From Variovorax boronicumulans NBRC 103145 (GTDB taxonomy: Bacteria > Pseudomonadota > Gammaproteobacteria > Burkholderiales > Burkholderiaceae_C): a DNA stretch of 64,000 nt. The notes beneath the pieces were generated by a model. The model did not search any database and had not been told where the DNA came from. It was given only the letters and a program-made list of their open reading frames with translations. Shown here in pieces: positions 29,862 through 37,727 of the stretch. Location: assembly GCF_001591345.1 (NCBI RefSeq), contig NZ_BCUS01000002.1:90180-154179 (forward strand), in the 5' to 3' direction. The position numbers and the translations under genes were made by a program. Position 1 is the first letter of the stretch; each line of letters begins with the position of its first letter.

Positions 29862-30179
29862 ATGTCCATCAATGCCATCGAATCCGTCCTGCAGCAGATG
29901 CGCGCCACCGCGCTCGCCAGCGGCATGGGGCCCACGACCTCTGCACCGGCCGGCGCGGGCGGCTTCGCGGCCGAGCTGCAGCGCTCGCTCGCCAACATCA
30001 GCGGCGCGCAGCAGCAGGCCTATGCGCAGGCCGAATCCTTCGAGCTGGGCAAGCCCGGCGTGGCGCTCAACGACGTGATGGTCGACCTGCAGAAGGCCAA
30101 CGTGGCGTTCCAGACCGGGCTGCAGGTGCGCAACCGGCTGGTGACGGCCTACCAGGAAATCATGAGCATGCAGGCATGA
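29862..30179 (+). CDS. fliE: flagellar hook-basal body protein FliE
   Basis: Small secreted MS-ring/rod adaptor of 105 residues, normal length. Conserved C-terminal region is LNDVMVDLQKANVAFQTGLQ then VRNRLVTAYQEIMSM. ATG 29862 gives the standard N terminus MSINAIESVLQQM; a longer frame runs upstream without support. It is divergent from fliF and transcribed towards fliC. Confidence 0.95.
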   Translation: MSINAIESVLQQMRATALASGMGPTTSAPAGAGGFAAELQRSLANISGAQQQAYAQAESFELGKPGVALNDVMVDLQKANVAFQTGLQVRNRLVTAYQEIMSMQA

Positions 30180-30222
30180 CGAGGCAGAGGGCGGCAACGT
30201 AGAACTTTTTTCGTTGCGGCCC

Positions 30223-30249
30223 TAAAGGTTTGCGGACACCCGCCGATAT
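30223..30249 (+). promoter_or_regulatory. sigma-28 (FliA) promoter of fliC
   Basis: TAAAGGTT (30223-30230), 11-base spacer, GCCGATAT (30242-30249). The -35 core TAAAG is exact. It leaves an 89-base leader for fliC, probably beginning near 30256. Confidence 0.85.
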
Positions 30250-30345
30250 CCCCTTCAACGATGGCTTGAGTCTCACCGTGGAAGCGGGTCCAGCGTTACG
30301 GCCGATGGCCGGAGTCCACAACCTTTTGTCAATCAGGAGTCGAAC

Positions 30346-31992
30346 ATGGCGCAAGTCATCAATACGAACAGCCTTTCTCTTCTCACGCAGAACAACCTCA
30401 ACAAGTCGCAATCGGCCCTGAACACGGCCATCGAGCGCCTGTCTTCCGGCATGCGCATCAACAGCGCCAAGGACGACGCCGCCGGCCAGGCCATCGCCAA
30501 CCGCTTCACCGCCAACATCAAGGGCCTGACGCAAGCCGCGCGCAACGCCAACGACGGCATCTCGATCGCGCAGACCACCGAAGGCGCGCTGACCGAAGTC
30601 AACAACAACCTGCAGCGCATCCGCGACCTGTCGGTGCAGGCCGCCACCGGCACCAACTCGGCCACCGACCTGGACTCGATCCAGTCGGAAATCGGCCAGC
30701 GCCTGGACGAAATCAACCGCGTGTCGGAGCAGACCCAGTTCAACGGCGTGAAGGTCCTGTCGGCCAACGCCGGCAAGCTGACGGTGCAAGTGGGCGCGAA
30801 CGATGGCGAAACCATCGACATCGACCTGCAGGAAATCAGCGCCAAGACCCTGGGTCTGGAAAGCTTCAACGTGAACGGCACGGGCACGCTGAACAAGGCT
30901 GCCACCAAGGACGACCTGACGCTGGCTGGCGCTGTCGCCAACGGCGCACCGGTCAACGGCACGCAGAAGTACGACGTCACGGCCACCAACACGCTGGCCA
31001 CGCGTTCGCAGCTGCTGGCGGGCGCCAAGGCGGGCGACTCGGTCGTCACCGCAGGTTCCACCTACACCTACGACGCCGCCAAGTCGAAGTTCACCTTCGG
31101 TGAAACGGGCCGCACGAACGCCGCCACGATCGCTTCGCTCCAGCCCGCAGCGGGCGCGAGCAAGACCGCCACGGTCACCATCGGCGGCAACTCGCTGGAC
31201 GTCAAGATCGACAGCGCAGGCACCATCACGGCAACCGACGGCTCCGCGCTGTGGGTGGACACGGCCGGCAACCTGACGCAGAACAATGCGGGCGGTACGG
31301 GCACGGCAGCCACGCTGACCAGCCTGACGACCAGCATGGCGTCGGGCACCGGCACGGGCGGCACCATCAAGGTGGGCGGCACGACCTACACGGCCACTGC
31401 CGCTGCAGCCAACTTCGACGTGACCGGCGACGAAATCTCGGCCTCCGCGCTGAACGACAAGCTGGCCGCAGGTGCTGGCATCGCCGTGACGGCGGCGACC
31501 CTCGGCGGCGTGGCAGGTGTCACGATCGCTGCCAACGGCACGGTGACCGGTGCCTACGTGGGCGCCGACGGCTCGCTCGGCAACTCGCTCACCACCGTGT
31601 CGACCTACAGCGTGCACAGCAACGGCGCAGTGACCGACGGCGCTGGCAATGCGGTCTACGCCGATTCGGCCAAGGCTGGCGCCTTCACGCTGAACGCCCG
31701 CAGCGGCAAGACCTCGACGGTCGACCCGCTCAAGGCCCTGGACGCCGCCCTGTCGAAGGTCGACAAGCTGCGCTCCTCGCTGGGTGCGGTGCAGAACCGT
31801 TTCGACTCGGTGATCGCCAACCTCGGCACCACCATCACCAACCTGTCGTCGTCGCGTTCGCGCATCGAAGACTCGGACTACGCCGTGGAAGTGTCGAACA
31901 TGACGCGCGCGCAGATCCTGCAGCAAGCCGGTACCTCGGTGCTGGCACAGGCGAACCAGACCACGCAAGGCGTGCTGTCGCTGCTGCGTTGA
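30346..31992 (+). CDS. fliC: flagellin FliC
   Basis: Filament subunit of 548 residues. D0/D1 N-terminal helices (MAQVINTNSLSLLTQNNLNK, LSSGMRINSAKDDAAGQAIA) and C-terminal helices (SRSRIEDSDYAVEVSNMTRA, ending VLSLLR) are of the enteric type. The D1 segment LQRIRDLSVQAATGTNS matches the TLR5-recognised region of enterobacterial flagellins. The Ala/Thr/Gly-rich middle (about 185-440) is the surface D2/D3 region. Own sigma-28 promoter upstream. Confidence 0.98.
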   Translation: MAQVINTNSLSLLTQNNLNKSQSALNTAIERLSSGMRINSAKDDAAGQAIANRFTANIKGLTQAARNANDGISIAQTTEGALTEVNNNLQRIRDLSVQAATGTNSATDLDSIQSEIGQRLDEINRVSEQTQFNGVKVLSANAGKLTVQVGANDGETIDIDLQEISAKTLGLESFNVNGTGTLNKAATKDDLTLAGAVANGAPVNGTQKYDVTATNTLATRSQLLAGAKAGDSVVTAGSTYTYDAAKSKFTFGETGRTNAATIASLQPAAGASKTATVTIGGNSLDVKIDSAGTITATDGSALWVDTAGNLTQNNAGGTGTAATLTSLTTSMASGTGTGGTIKVGGTTYTATAAAANFDVTGDEISASALNDKLAAGAGIAVTAATLGGVAGVTIAANGTVTGAYVGADGSLGNSLTTVSTYSVHSNGAVTDGAGNAVYADSAKAGAFTLNARSGKTSTVDPLKALDAALSKVDKLRSSLGAVQNRFDSVIANLGTTITNLSSSRSRIEDSDYAVEVSNMTRAQILQQAGTSVLAQANQTTQGVLSLLR

Positions 31993-32008
31993 TTCGCTAA
32001 GACCGCCG

Positions 32009-32049
32009 GGCGCCCCTCACGAGGGCGGCGCCTGGTGCCTTGGTTTTTT
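32009..32049 (+). terminator. probable terminator of fliC
   Basis: GC-rich self-complementary repeats (GGCGCC at 32009-32014 and 32027-32032; alternative stem GGCGC 32027-32031 with GTGCC 32035-32039) precede TTTTTT at 32044-32049. The best stem is 12 bases from the T-run unless the shorter hairpin forms. Confidence 0.5.
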
Positions 32050-32052
32050 GCT

Positions 32053-32086
32053 CGCAGGCCTTCGGGGCGACCCGAAGCCGCCTGCG
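32053..32086 (+). repeat. hairpin 1 between fliC and flaG
   Basis: CGCAGG (32053-32058) pairs with CCTGCG (32081-32086) and TTCGGG (32061-32066) with CCCGAA (32071-32076) around a GCGA loop; two bases bulge on one side and four on the other. Confidence 0.6.
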
Positions 32087-32131
32087 TTGTCCTGTGCGGC
32101 CACGTTCATGGCGAGGCCGCACAGGACAACG
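32085..32131 (+). repeat. 17-bp near-perfect hairpin upstream of flaG
   Basis: CGTTGTCCTGTGCGGCC (32085-32101) is exactly complementary to GGCCGCACAGGACAACG (32115-32131), leaving a 13-base loop. There is no T-run. It abuts the first hairpin and ends 25 bases before the flaG start, so it could be an mRNA-stability element, an RNase III site, or the end of a small RNA made from the fliC 3' end. Confidence 0.75.
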
Positions 32132-32155
32132 AACTCCAGAAGAAGAACGCAGACC

Positions 32156-32521
32156 ATGTCCCAGCCCGTACCCGCCGCCTCCGCCGTGGAAAGCCCCTGG
32201 CTGCAGCAACTGCTCGCCGGCCGCACCGGCGGCGCCGCCGCGGCCGCCGCCGAGGCCGCCGCACTGCGCAAGGCCGAGGCCGAAGTCGAGGAGGCGACGC
32301 CGGTGCAGATCGAGATGGCGGTGAAGTCCGTCAACGCCTCGCTGGAAAGCCGCTCGATCAGCCTGCAGTTCGAGGTCAACCGCGACACCGACAAGCTCAT
32401 CGTCAAGGTGGTCGACCGCAGCAACGGCGAAGTCATTCGCCAGATTCCGACCGAAGAGGTCGTTCGCATCGCCAAGGTCATGGACCGGCAGGCCGGGCTT
32501 CTGGTGAGCCAGCAAGCCTGA
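32156..32521 (+). CDS. flaG: FlaG-family filament-length protein
   Basis: Protein of 121 residues. The C-terminal FlaG domain is clear (LQFEVNRDTDKLIVKVVDRS, GEVIRQIPTEEVVRIAKVMD). The N-terminal half is Ala/Glu-rich and helical. ATG at 32156 is selected because longer in-frame starts read through the hairpin region. FlaG members influence filament length; this gene lies between fliC and fliD as is common. Confidence 0.88.
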   Translation: MSQPVPAASAVESPWLQQLLAGRTGGAAAAAAEAAALRKAEAEVEEATPVQIEMAVKSVNASLESRSISLQFEVNRDTDKLIVKVVDRSNGEVIRQIPTEEVVRIAKVMDRQAGLLVSQQA

Positions 32522-32575
32522 TCACGACCCGCTCCGGACCTCTTCATTTCATTCGCATTTCAGGACACCCCCGAC

Positions 32576-34024
32576 ATGGCATCGATCAGCAGCATCGGCG
32601 TTGGCGCCAACCTTGACCTGGGCGCATTGCTCACCCAGCTGCAGACCGCGGAGAACCAGCCGCTGGTGGCCCTGAAGGCCAAGCAGACCAGCTACAACAG
32701 CAAGCTCTCGGCCTACGGCACGCTGCAAAGCGCGCTCACCGGCATCCAGGCCGCTGCCAAGAAGCTGGGCGACCCGGCGCTGTTCCAGGCCATCACCGGC
32801 ACGCCCAGCGTGAGCGGCATCCTGGCGGCGAGCGGCACCGACCCGCGGTCGGTCGGCACCTATGCCATCGACATCTCGCAGCTCGCGCAGGCGCAGTCGG
32901 TCATCGCGAAGGGGCAGGCCAGTACCACCAGCGCGATCGGCAGCGGCAAGATCACCATCGACTTCGGCAAGGTCTCCGGCGGCACGCTGGACCCGGCGAC
33001 CGGCCAGTACACCGGCTCCACCTTCGACAAGGACGCCACGCGCACGGCCAAGCCGATCACCATCGATGCGACCAACAACACGCTGGGCGGCATCCGCGAT
33101 GCGATCAACGCGGCCAACGCGGGCGTCTCGGCCACCATCGTGAACGACGGCAGCGGCACGCCCAACCGGCTGGTGCTCACCTCCACGCAGACCGGCGAGG
33201 CCTCGGCCATGCGCATCTCGGTGGACGGCGACGCCGCGCTGCAGAACCTGCTGGGCAACGACCCCGCCGGCACGCAGAACCTGAAGCAGACCGCCGCGGC
33301 GCAGAACGCCAAGCTCACCGTCAACAACATCGCCGTCACCAGCACGAGCAACTCGGTGACCGACGCCATCCAGGGCACCACGCTCACGCTGGTGCAGACC
33401 GGCAAGCTCAGCCTGGTGATGAAGGCCAACACGACGTCGGTGAAGACGGCCATCACCGATTTCGTGAAGGCCTACAACGCGCTGCAGAGCACTGCGAAGT
33501 CGCTCACGGCCTTCGACACCGACGCCAAGGCCGCCGCGCCGCTGGTGGGCGACTCGACCTTGCGCAACCTGCAGACGCGCATCCGCCAGGCGCTGGTCGC
33601 ACCGCAGGTGGGCGGCCCGAACGACCTGAAGGTGCTCACGTCCATCGGCATCTCGTTCCAGAAGGACGGCACGCTGGCGATCGACAACGACAAGCTCGAC
33701 AAGGCCATCGACACCAACCTGGAGGGCGTGGCGAAGCTGTTCTCCAGCGGCACCGGCAGCACCGCCGGCTACGGCAAGCAGCTGACGGCGCTGGTCGACG
33801 ACCTCACCGGCACCAAGGGCGCGCTCAAGGTCGCCACCGACGGCGTGACGAGCTCGCTCAAGCAGCTCGACACGCAGTACACCGCGATGAAGGAGCGCGC
33901 CGACGCGACGGTGGAGCGCTATCGCAAGCAGTTCGTGCAGCTGGACGTGGCGATGAACAAGATGAACGGCACGCTGAAATACCTCGCGCAGCAGTTCGAC
34001 GCGATGAACGCCAGCAAGGGCTGA
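32576..34024 (+). CDS. fliD: flagellar filament cap protein FliD (HAP2)
   Basis: Filament cap and hook-associated protein 2 of 482 residues. N-terminal MASISSIGVGANLDLGALLT and C-terminal MKERADATVERYRKQFVQLD followed by MNGTLKYLAQQFDAMNAS are typical; the middle contains the D2/D3 domains. It is followed by fliS and fliT, its chaperone partners. Confidence 0.97.
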   Translation: MASISSIGVGANLDLGALLTQLQTAENQPLVALKAKQTSYNSKLSAYGTLQSALTGIQAAAKKLGDPALFQAITGTPSVSGILAASGTDPRSVGTYAIDISQLAQAQSVIAKGQASTTSAIGSGKITIDFGKVSGGTLDPATGQYTGSTFDKDATRTAKPITIDATNNTLGGIRDAINAANAGVSATIVNDGSGTPNRLVLTSTQTGEASAMRISVDGDAALQNLLGNDPAGTQNLKQTAAAQNAKLTVNNIAVTSTSNSVTDAIQGTTLTLVQTGKLSLVMKANTTSVKTAITDFVKAYNALQSTAKSLTAFDTDAKAAAPLVGDSTLRNLQTRIRQALVAPQVGGPNDLKVLTSIGISFQKDGTLAIDNDKLDKAIDTNLEGVAKLFSSGTGSTAGYGKQLTALVDDLTGTKGALKVATDGVTSSLKQLDTQYTAMKERADATVERYRKQFVQLDVAMNKMNGTLKYLAQQFDAMNASKG

Positions 34025-34038
34025 GGACAGGACGCGAC

Positions 34039-34458
34039 ATGTACAGCTCTCACCACTCCCGCACCGGTGCCGGCGTCTACGCGCGCGTCGGCGTGGAGAC
34101 GCGCGCCATGAGCGCATCGCCGCTGCAACTGATCCACATGCTGTTCGACGGCGCGAAGACCGCCATCGGCGCGGCGCGCCTGCACATGACGGCCGGCGAC
34201 ATCGGCGCCAAGGGGCAGGCGATTTCGAAGGCGATCAACATCGTCGACAACGGCCTGAAGGCCAGCCTCGATGCCGAGGCGGCCGGCGAGGCCGGCACCG
34301 AGATCGTCGGCAACCTCTCGTCGCTGTACGACTACGTGGTGCAGCGCCTGCTGCTGGCCAACCTGCGCAACGACGTGCAGGCGCTGGACGAGGCCGACCG
34401 CCTGCTCGACCACCTGGCGTCCGCCTGGCGCGAGATCGACGACAGGCCTTCCAACTGA
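34039..34458 (+). CDS. fliS: flagellin chaperone FliS
   Basis: Four-helix chaperone of 139 residues that binds the FliC C terminus and stops premature polymerisation. YARVGVETRAMSASPLQLIH and LYDYVVQRLLLANLRNDVQA are typical. It overlaps the fliT start by one base (TGATG). Confidence 0.96.
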   Translation: MYSSHHSRTGAGVYARVGVETRAMSASPLQLIHMLFDGAKTAIGAARLHMTAGDIGAKGQAISKAINIVDNGLKASLDAEAAGEAGTEIVGNLSSLYDYVVQRLLLANLRNDVQALDEADRLLDHLASAWREIDDRPSN

Positions 34459-34823
34459 TGATGCAGAGCGTGACCTGGGGGCAGGAACAGATGGCCGTGC
34501 GCAGCGAGATCGTCCATTGCTACGAGCAGCTGGCCGCGTGCATCTCGACGATGCTGGCGCTGGCCCGTGCCAAGGAATGGGGGCAGCTGCCCGAGCTGGA
34601 GGCCCGGTGCTCGGCGTCGGTCGAGCGCCTGAAGGCGATCCAGCCGCTGGCGTCGCTGGAGCCCGCGCAGCGCGACCTGGTGCTGCGCCTGCTCGAGCGC
34701 ATCTGCACCGAGCAGGCCGAGCTGTCGGGGCTCATCAAGCCGCAACTCGACGACCTGATCCGCCGCATGGATTCGCTCAACCACCAGAAGAACCTGGGCA
34801 AGGCCTACGGCCTCGCGCACTGA
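34458..34823 (+). CDS. fliT: FliT-like flagellar chaperone
   Basis: Helical protein of 121 residues. In family members FliT chaperones FliD and inhibits FlhDC. Low sequence conservation makes the call depend on size, the C-terminal LIKPQLDDLIRRMDSLN motif and position after fliS. Start could be ATG 34458 or ATG 34461. Confidence 0.8.
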   Translation: MMQSVTWGQEQMAVRSEIVHCYEQLAACISTMLALARAKEWGQLPELEARCSASVERLKAIQPLASLEPAQRDLVLRLLERICTEQAELSGLIKPQLDDLIRRMDSLNHQKNLGKAYGLAH

Positions 34824-34848
34824 CGCGAACCGACAGGACGACGCCACC

Positions 34849-36078
34849 GTGGCCATGCTGGGACTCACCGGACTGATCGATGCACTGAGGGCCGCGCGCC
34901 TGACGCCGCCGCTCGACCTGCTCGGCCTGCGGCCGGAGACCACGGTGGGCGCGCCCGGTGCGGCGGTGGCCGTGCCGAAGACGGCGAACGACGTGCGCCT
35001 GCCGTCGCGCGCGGCGCTGGACCGGCTGGTGCCCTCGGGCGCGTCCGGTGGCGATGGGGCTGCGCCTCCTGCCAGCGGCGCGCCGCCTTCCATCGACACC
35101 CGCCTGTCGCTGGCCGCGCGCGTGATCGGCGCGGTGCTGGCCGACCTGCAGGCCGCGCCGGGGCCGGTGCGGGGCGAGGCGCCGTTGCTGCTGCCCGTCG
35201 CGCGCCAGGGCACGAACACCGCGGCACTCGCGGGCACGCTGGCGCAGACGGTGGCGGGCAGCGGGCTCTTCTACGAATCGCATCTCGCCGAGTTCGCGGC
35301 CGGCACGCGCACGCTCGCGCAGATGGCGCGGGAGCCGCAGGCGCGTTGGGCGAGTCCGGTGATGGTGGCGACGACGACTGCAGCAACAGGGCAGGGCGTG
35401 GTGGCTGCGGCGACGGCGTTGGCGGTGACTGACGTTGCGACGCCGCCCGCGCCGAATGCAGCGGCGCAAGCTCCGGGGGCTGATGCACCCGAGGCAACGA
35501 CAGCACAACCCGCTCGCGTGATCGCGCGCAGCGAAAGCGCTGCGGCTTCCGCACCGGATGCGGCGCGCGTGCAAGCGGCCTACGGCTTGTCCGACCCCGT
35601 GCCGGAGATGCCCGCGCAACGCGCCGCAGAGTCTGTACGCGCCGCGGTCGACGTCACCAACACACCCACTCCGCGCAGCGCCGAAGTGATCCATCCGCAA
35701 GCCGTCACCGTCGTGCACCAGCAGCTCGACCTGCTGGCCAGCGCCGCCTTCCGCTGGAGCGGCCACGCCTGGCCCGAAGTGCCGATGGCGTGGACCATCG
35801 AGGAAGAGCCCGCCAACCCAAGCGCACGCGAAGGCGAACCCGCCGAGGAAGAAGCCGCGCGCCGCTGGTCGACCACCGTGTCGCTCGTGCTGCCGCGCCT
35901 GGGCGAGGTCGACCTGCGCCTGAGCCTCAGCGGCCCGACCGTGCAGGCGCAATTGCAGGCGCGCGAGCACGCCACCGTGGCCCGCCTGCGCGGCGACGCC
36001 GGCCGGCTCGCGCAACGCTTCGAGGCGGTCGGGCTTCAGCTGCAGCAGCTGCAGGTCACAGAGAAGGCGGCGGCATGA
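34849..36078 (+). CDS. second FliK-like (hook-length control domain) protein
   Basis: 409 residues: about 300 residues of low-complexity Ala/Pro/Thr sequence followed by a FliK C-terminal-type domain (TVSLVLPRLGEVDLRLSLSG, RLAQRFEAVGLQLQQLQVTE). The canonical fliK lies in the fliJ-fliL block. Starts at GTG 34849 or ATG 34855. It overlaps the following FlhB-C-domain gene by ATGA. The pair is seen beside fliDST in several beta- and gammaproteobacteria; function not established. A role in switching export specificity or secretion is inference. Confidence 0.78.
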   Translation: MAMLGLTGLIDALRAARLTPPLDLLGLRPETTVGAPGAAVAVPKTANDVRLPSRAALDRLVPSGASGGDGAAPPASGAPPSIDTRLSLAARVIGAVLADLQAAPGPVRGEAPLLLPVARQGTNTAALAGTLAQTVAGSGLFYESHLAEFAAGTRTLAQMAREPQARWASPVMVATTTAATGQGVVAAATALAVTDVATPPAPNAAAQAPGADAPEATTAQPARVIARSESAAASAPDAARVQAAYGLSDPVPEMPAQRAAESVRAAVDVTNTPTPRSAEVIHPQAVTVVHQQLDLLASAAFRWSGHAWPEVPMAWTIEEEPANPSAREGEPAEEEAARRWSTTVSLVLPRLGEVDLRLSLSGPTVQAQLQAREHATVARLRGDAGRLAQRFEAVGLQLQQLQVTEKAAA

Positions 36079-36359
36079 CCGATGACCTTCGCAACCGCCA
36101 CAGCGCCGTCGTGCTCTCGCACGCGGACACGCGCAAGGCCCCCGTCGTCGTCGCCAAGGGCTATGGCGTGGTGGCCGAATCGATCCTGCGCGAGGCGCGC
36201 GCGCACGGGCTGTATGTGCATGCGTCGGCCGACCTCGTGAAGCTGTTGATGCAGATCGACCTCGACCGCCAGATCCCGCCACAGCTGTACCAGGCGGTCG
36301 CGGAAGTGATGGCCTGGATCCACCGGCTGGAGGGCGGCGCCGAGGCGGCGGCGCCTTGA
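36075..36359 (+). CDS. FlhB C-terminal-domain-like protein
   Basis: Protein of 94 residues matching the cytoplasmic C-domain of FlhB downstream of its cleavage site (KAPVVVAKGYGVVAESILRE, then IPPQLYQAVAEVMAWIHRL). Compare FlhB 269-360 here. It has neither the membrane part nor the NPTH autocleavage motif, so it corresponds to the product left after FlhB cleavage. It is coupled by ATGA to the second FliK-like gene. It may modulate the export switch by competing with FlhB; unproven. Confidence 0.85.
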   Translation: MTDDLRNRHSAVVLSHADTRKAPVVVAKGYGVVAESILREARAHGLYVHASADLVKLLMQIDLDRQIPPQLYQAVAEVMAWIHRLEGGAEAAAP

Positions 36360-36685
36360 CCGGCGGCTTTTCTATGGAAAGTCATTGACCTATTGAAAGA
36401 CCCTGAATAAAGCCGCCGATTAACGCTCGGAGATGCTCGATAGTATTTATAAATTCAATTGGCGAGGGGATTACCAATTGCCGGAATACGCACGCCCGTA
36501 ACAATTGCTTGCGCTCCGTGACCGCGCGCCGGTGCCAGGACTGAAACCGCTTCCCCAGAGGGAGGCCTGAAGCCTTCCGTCGGAAACCGCGTCAAAACCC
36601 TTTTACTTTTTGGTCTACTTTGTCTTCGAAGTGTAAATAAGTGTGTATATAATGTATACATGTTGGATGGACGTGCGGAGTCGAC
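36360..36685 (+). promoter_or_regulatory. flhD upstream regulatory region
   Basis: 326 bases without a gene, far more AT-rich than the surroundings near flhD. It holds a 10-bp inverted repeat CGGCGGCTTT (36361-36370) / AAAGCCGCCG (36409-36418); GCCGATTA (36415-36422), a near sigma-28 -10, 12 bases after GAAAGACC (36395-36402); a 7-bp inverted repeat CAATTGG (36456-36462) / CCAATTG (36474-36480) with another CAATTG at 36502-36507; and a TATAAT (36648-36653) with TTCGAA 17 bases before it. A complex promoter integrating several signals fits a master-regulator gene. Confidence 0.7.
36625..36653 (+). promoter_or_regulatory. likely vegetative promoter of flhDC
   Basis: TATAAT at 36648-36653 is a perfect -10; TTCGAA at 36625-36630 with a 17-base spacer is a weak -35, suggesting a need for an activator. 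The leader would be about 25 bases. Confidence 0.55.
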
Positions 36686-37078
36686 ATGGAATCGGAAATG
36701 GAAGTAGACGTGGAAAATTGCAATGTCAACGCAGGCGGCGTGATTTCGAAGGAAATCGGCGAGATCAATCTGGCCTACATGCTGCTCGCGCAGAAGCTCG
36801 TGAAGCGGGACCGGGCGGAAGCCATGTTCCGTCTCGGCGTGGGGCGCGAGCTGGCCGATCTGCTCATGAACATGTCGCTCAGCCAGATCGTGAAGCTGGC
36901 CGCGTCCAACTTCCTGCTGTGCAGCTTCCGCCTGGACGACCGGCCCATGTTCGCGGTGGTCGGCGAGGGCAAGGAGCCCGCGCTGCAGCAGGCCCACATG
37001 TCGATCCTGATGAGCGCGCGCCAGGCGCAGGCCCAGGCCCAGCCGCAGATGCGCAAAGCAGGTTCGGCCAGCGCATGA
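36686..37078 (+). CDS. flhD: flagellar master regulator subunit FlhD
   Basis: FlhD of 130 residues forms the FlhD4C2 activator of middle flagellar genes together with sigma-70. Typical sequence is EIGEINLAYMLLAQKLVKRD, with AEAMFRLGVGRELADLL and LAASNFLLCSFRL. The C-terminal 30 residues are Gln/Ala-rich. It overlaps flhC by ATGA. ATG 36686 follows GCGGAG; ATG 36698 is a shorter alternative. Confidence 0.96.
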   Translation: MESEMEVDVENCNVNAGGVISKEIGEINLAYMLLAQKLVKRDRAEAMFRLGVGRELADLLMNMSLSQIVKLAASNFLLCSFRLDDRPMFAVVGEGKEPALQQAHMSILMSARQAQAQAQPQMRKAGSASA

Positions 37079-37665
37079 CTGCCAAGAGCATCCTGGGCGA
37101 GGTCCGGCAGGTGCAGCTCGCGGTCGAGCTCATCGGCCTGGGTGCGCGCCTGCAGTTCCTGGAGGCCGTGGTCGCGCTCAGCCGCGAGCGCCTGATCCGC
37201 CTGTACAAGGAACTCAAGGGCGTCTCGCCGCCCAAGGGCCTGCTGCCGTTCTCCACCGACTGGTACATGACCTGGCTGGCCAACATCCACTCGTCGATGT
37301 TCTACAACATCTACCGCTTCATGCGCGACGAGGCCGGCGAGGGCGAGCTGCCCGCGCTCATCAAGGCCTACCGCCTGTACACCGAGCAGGTCGAGTCGCA
37401 GGGCAGCGAGGTCGTGCTCGATTTCACGCGCGCCGAGACCATGGTGCGTTTCTTCGACAGCGACATGCTGCAGCTGAGCCCGTGCAGCCGCTGCGGCGGC
37501 CACTTCGTGGCGCACGCCCACGACCACAAGCACGGCTACGTGTGCGTGCTGTGCCGCCCGCCCTCGCGCGCGGGCAAGGCGCGCAAGCCCAAGCTCGAAC
37601 CGGTGCGCCGCGGCGGACTCATTGCCGGCGGTCCGGTGCTCGACATCGGCGGCGCCGTCTCGTGA
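37075..37665 (+). CDS. flhC: flagellar master regulator subunit FlhC
   Basis: FlhC of 196 residues contains the DNA-binding part of the complex. The zinc-binding CxxC pair is present: CSRCGG and CVLCRP, about 20 residues apart. Translationally coupled to flhD. Confidence 0.97.
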   Translation: MTAKSILGEVRQVQLAVELIGLGARLQFLEAVVALSRERLIRLYKELKGVSPPKGLLPFSTDWYMTWLANIHSSMFYNIYRFMRDEAGEGELPALIKAYRLYTEQVESQGSEVVLDFTRAETMVRFFDSDMLQLSPCSRCGGHFVAHAHDHKHGYVCVLCRPPSRAGKARKPKLEPVRRGGLIAGGPVLDIGGAVS

Positions 37666-37670
37666 AAGTG

Positions 37671-37700
37671 CCCCGGCGCCCGGCGCGGGTTTTTTGTTTT
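37671..37700 (+). terminator. intrinsic terminator after flhDC
   Basis: A bulged GC-rich stem (CCCG at 37672-37675 with CGGG at 37686-37689 as its outer part) followed directly by TTTTTTGTTTT. It lies six bases after the flhC stop and 28 bases before motA, so it would separate or attenuate between flhDC and the motility/chemotaxis operon. Confidence 0.7.
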
Positions 37701-37727
37701 GGACGCCTCAGGGCATAGGGGAAGCGC

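Noticed and set aside
34849..36078. Calling this gene fliK.
   Set aside because: A canonical fliK lies at 22898-24232 in the usual place; the present gene shares only the C-terminal domain type.
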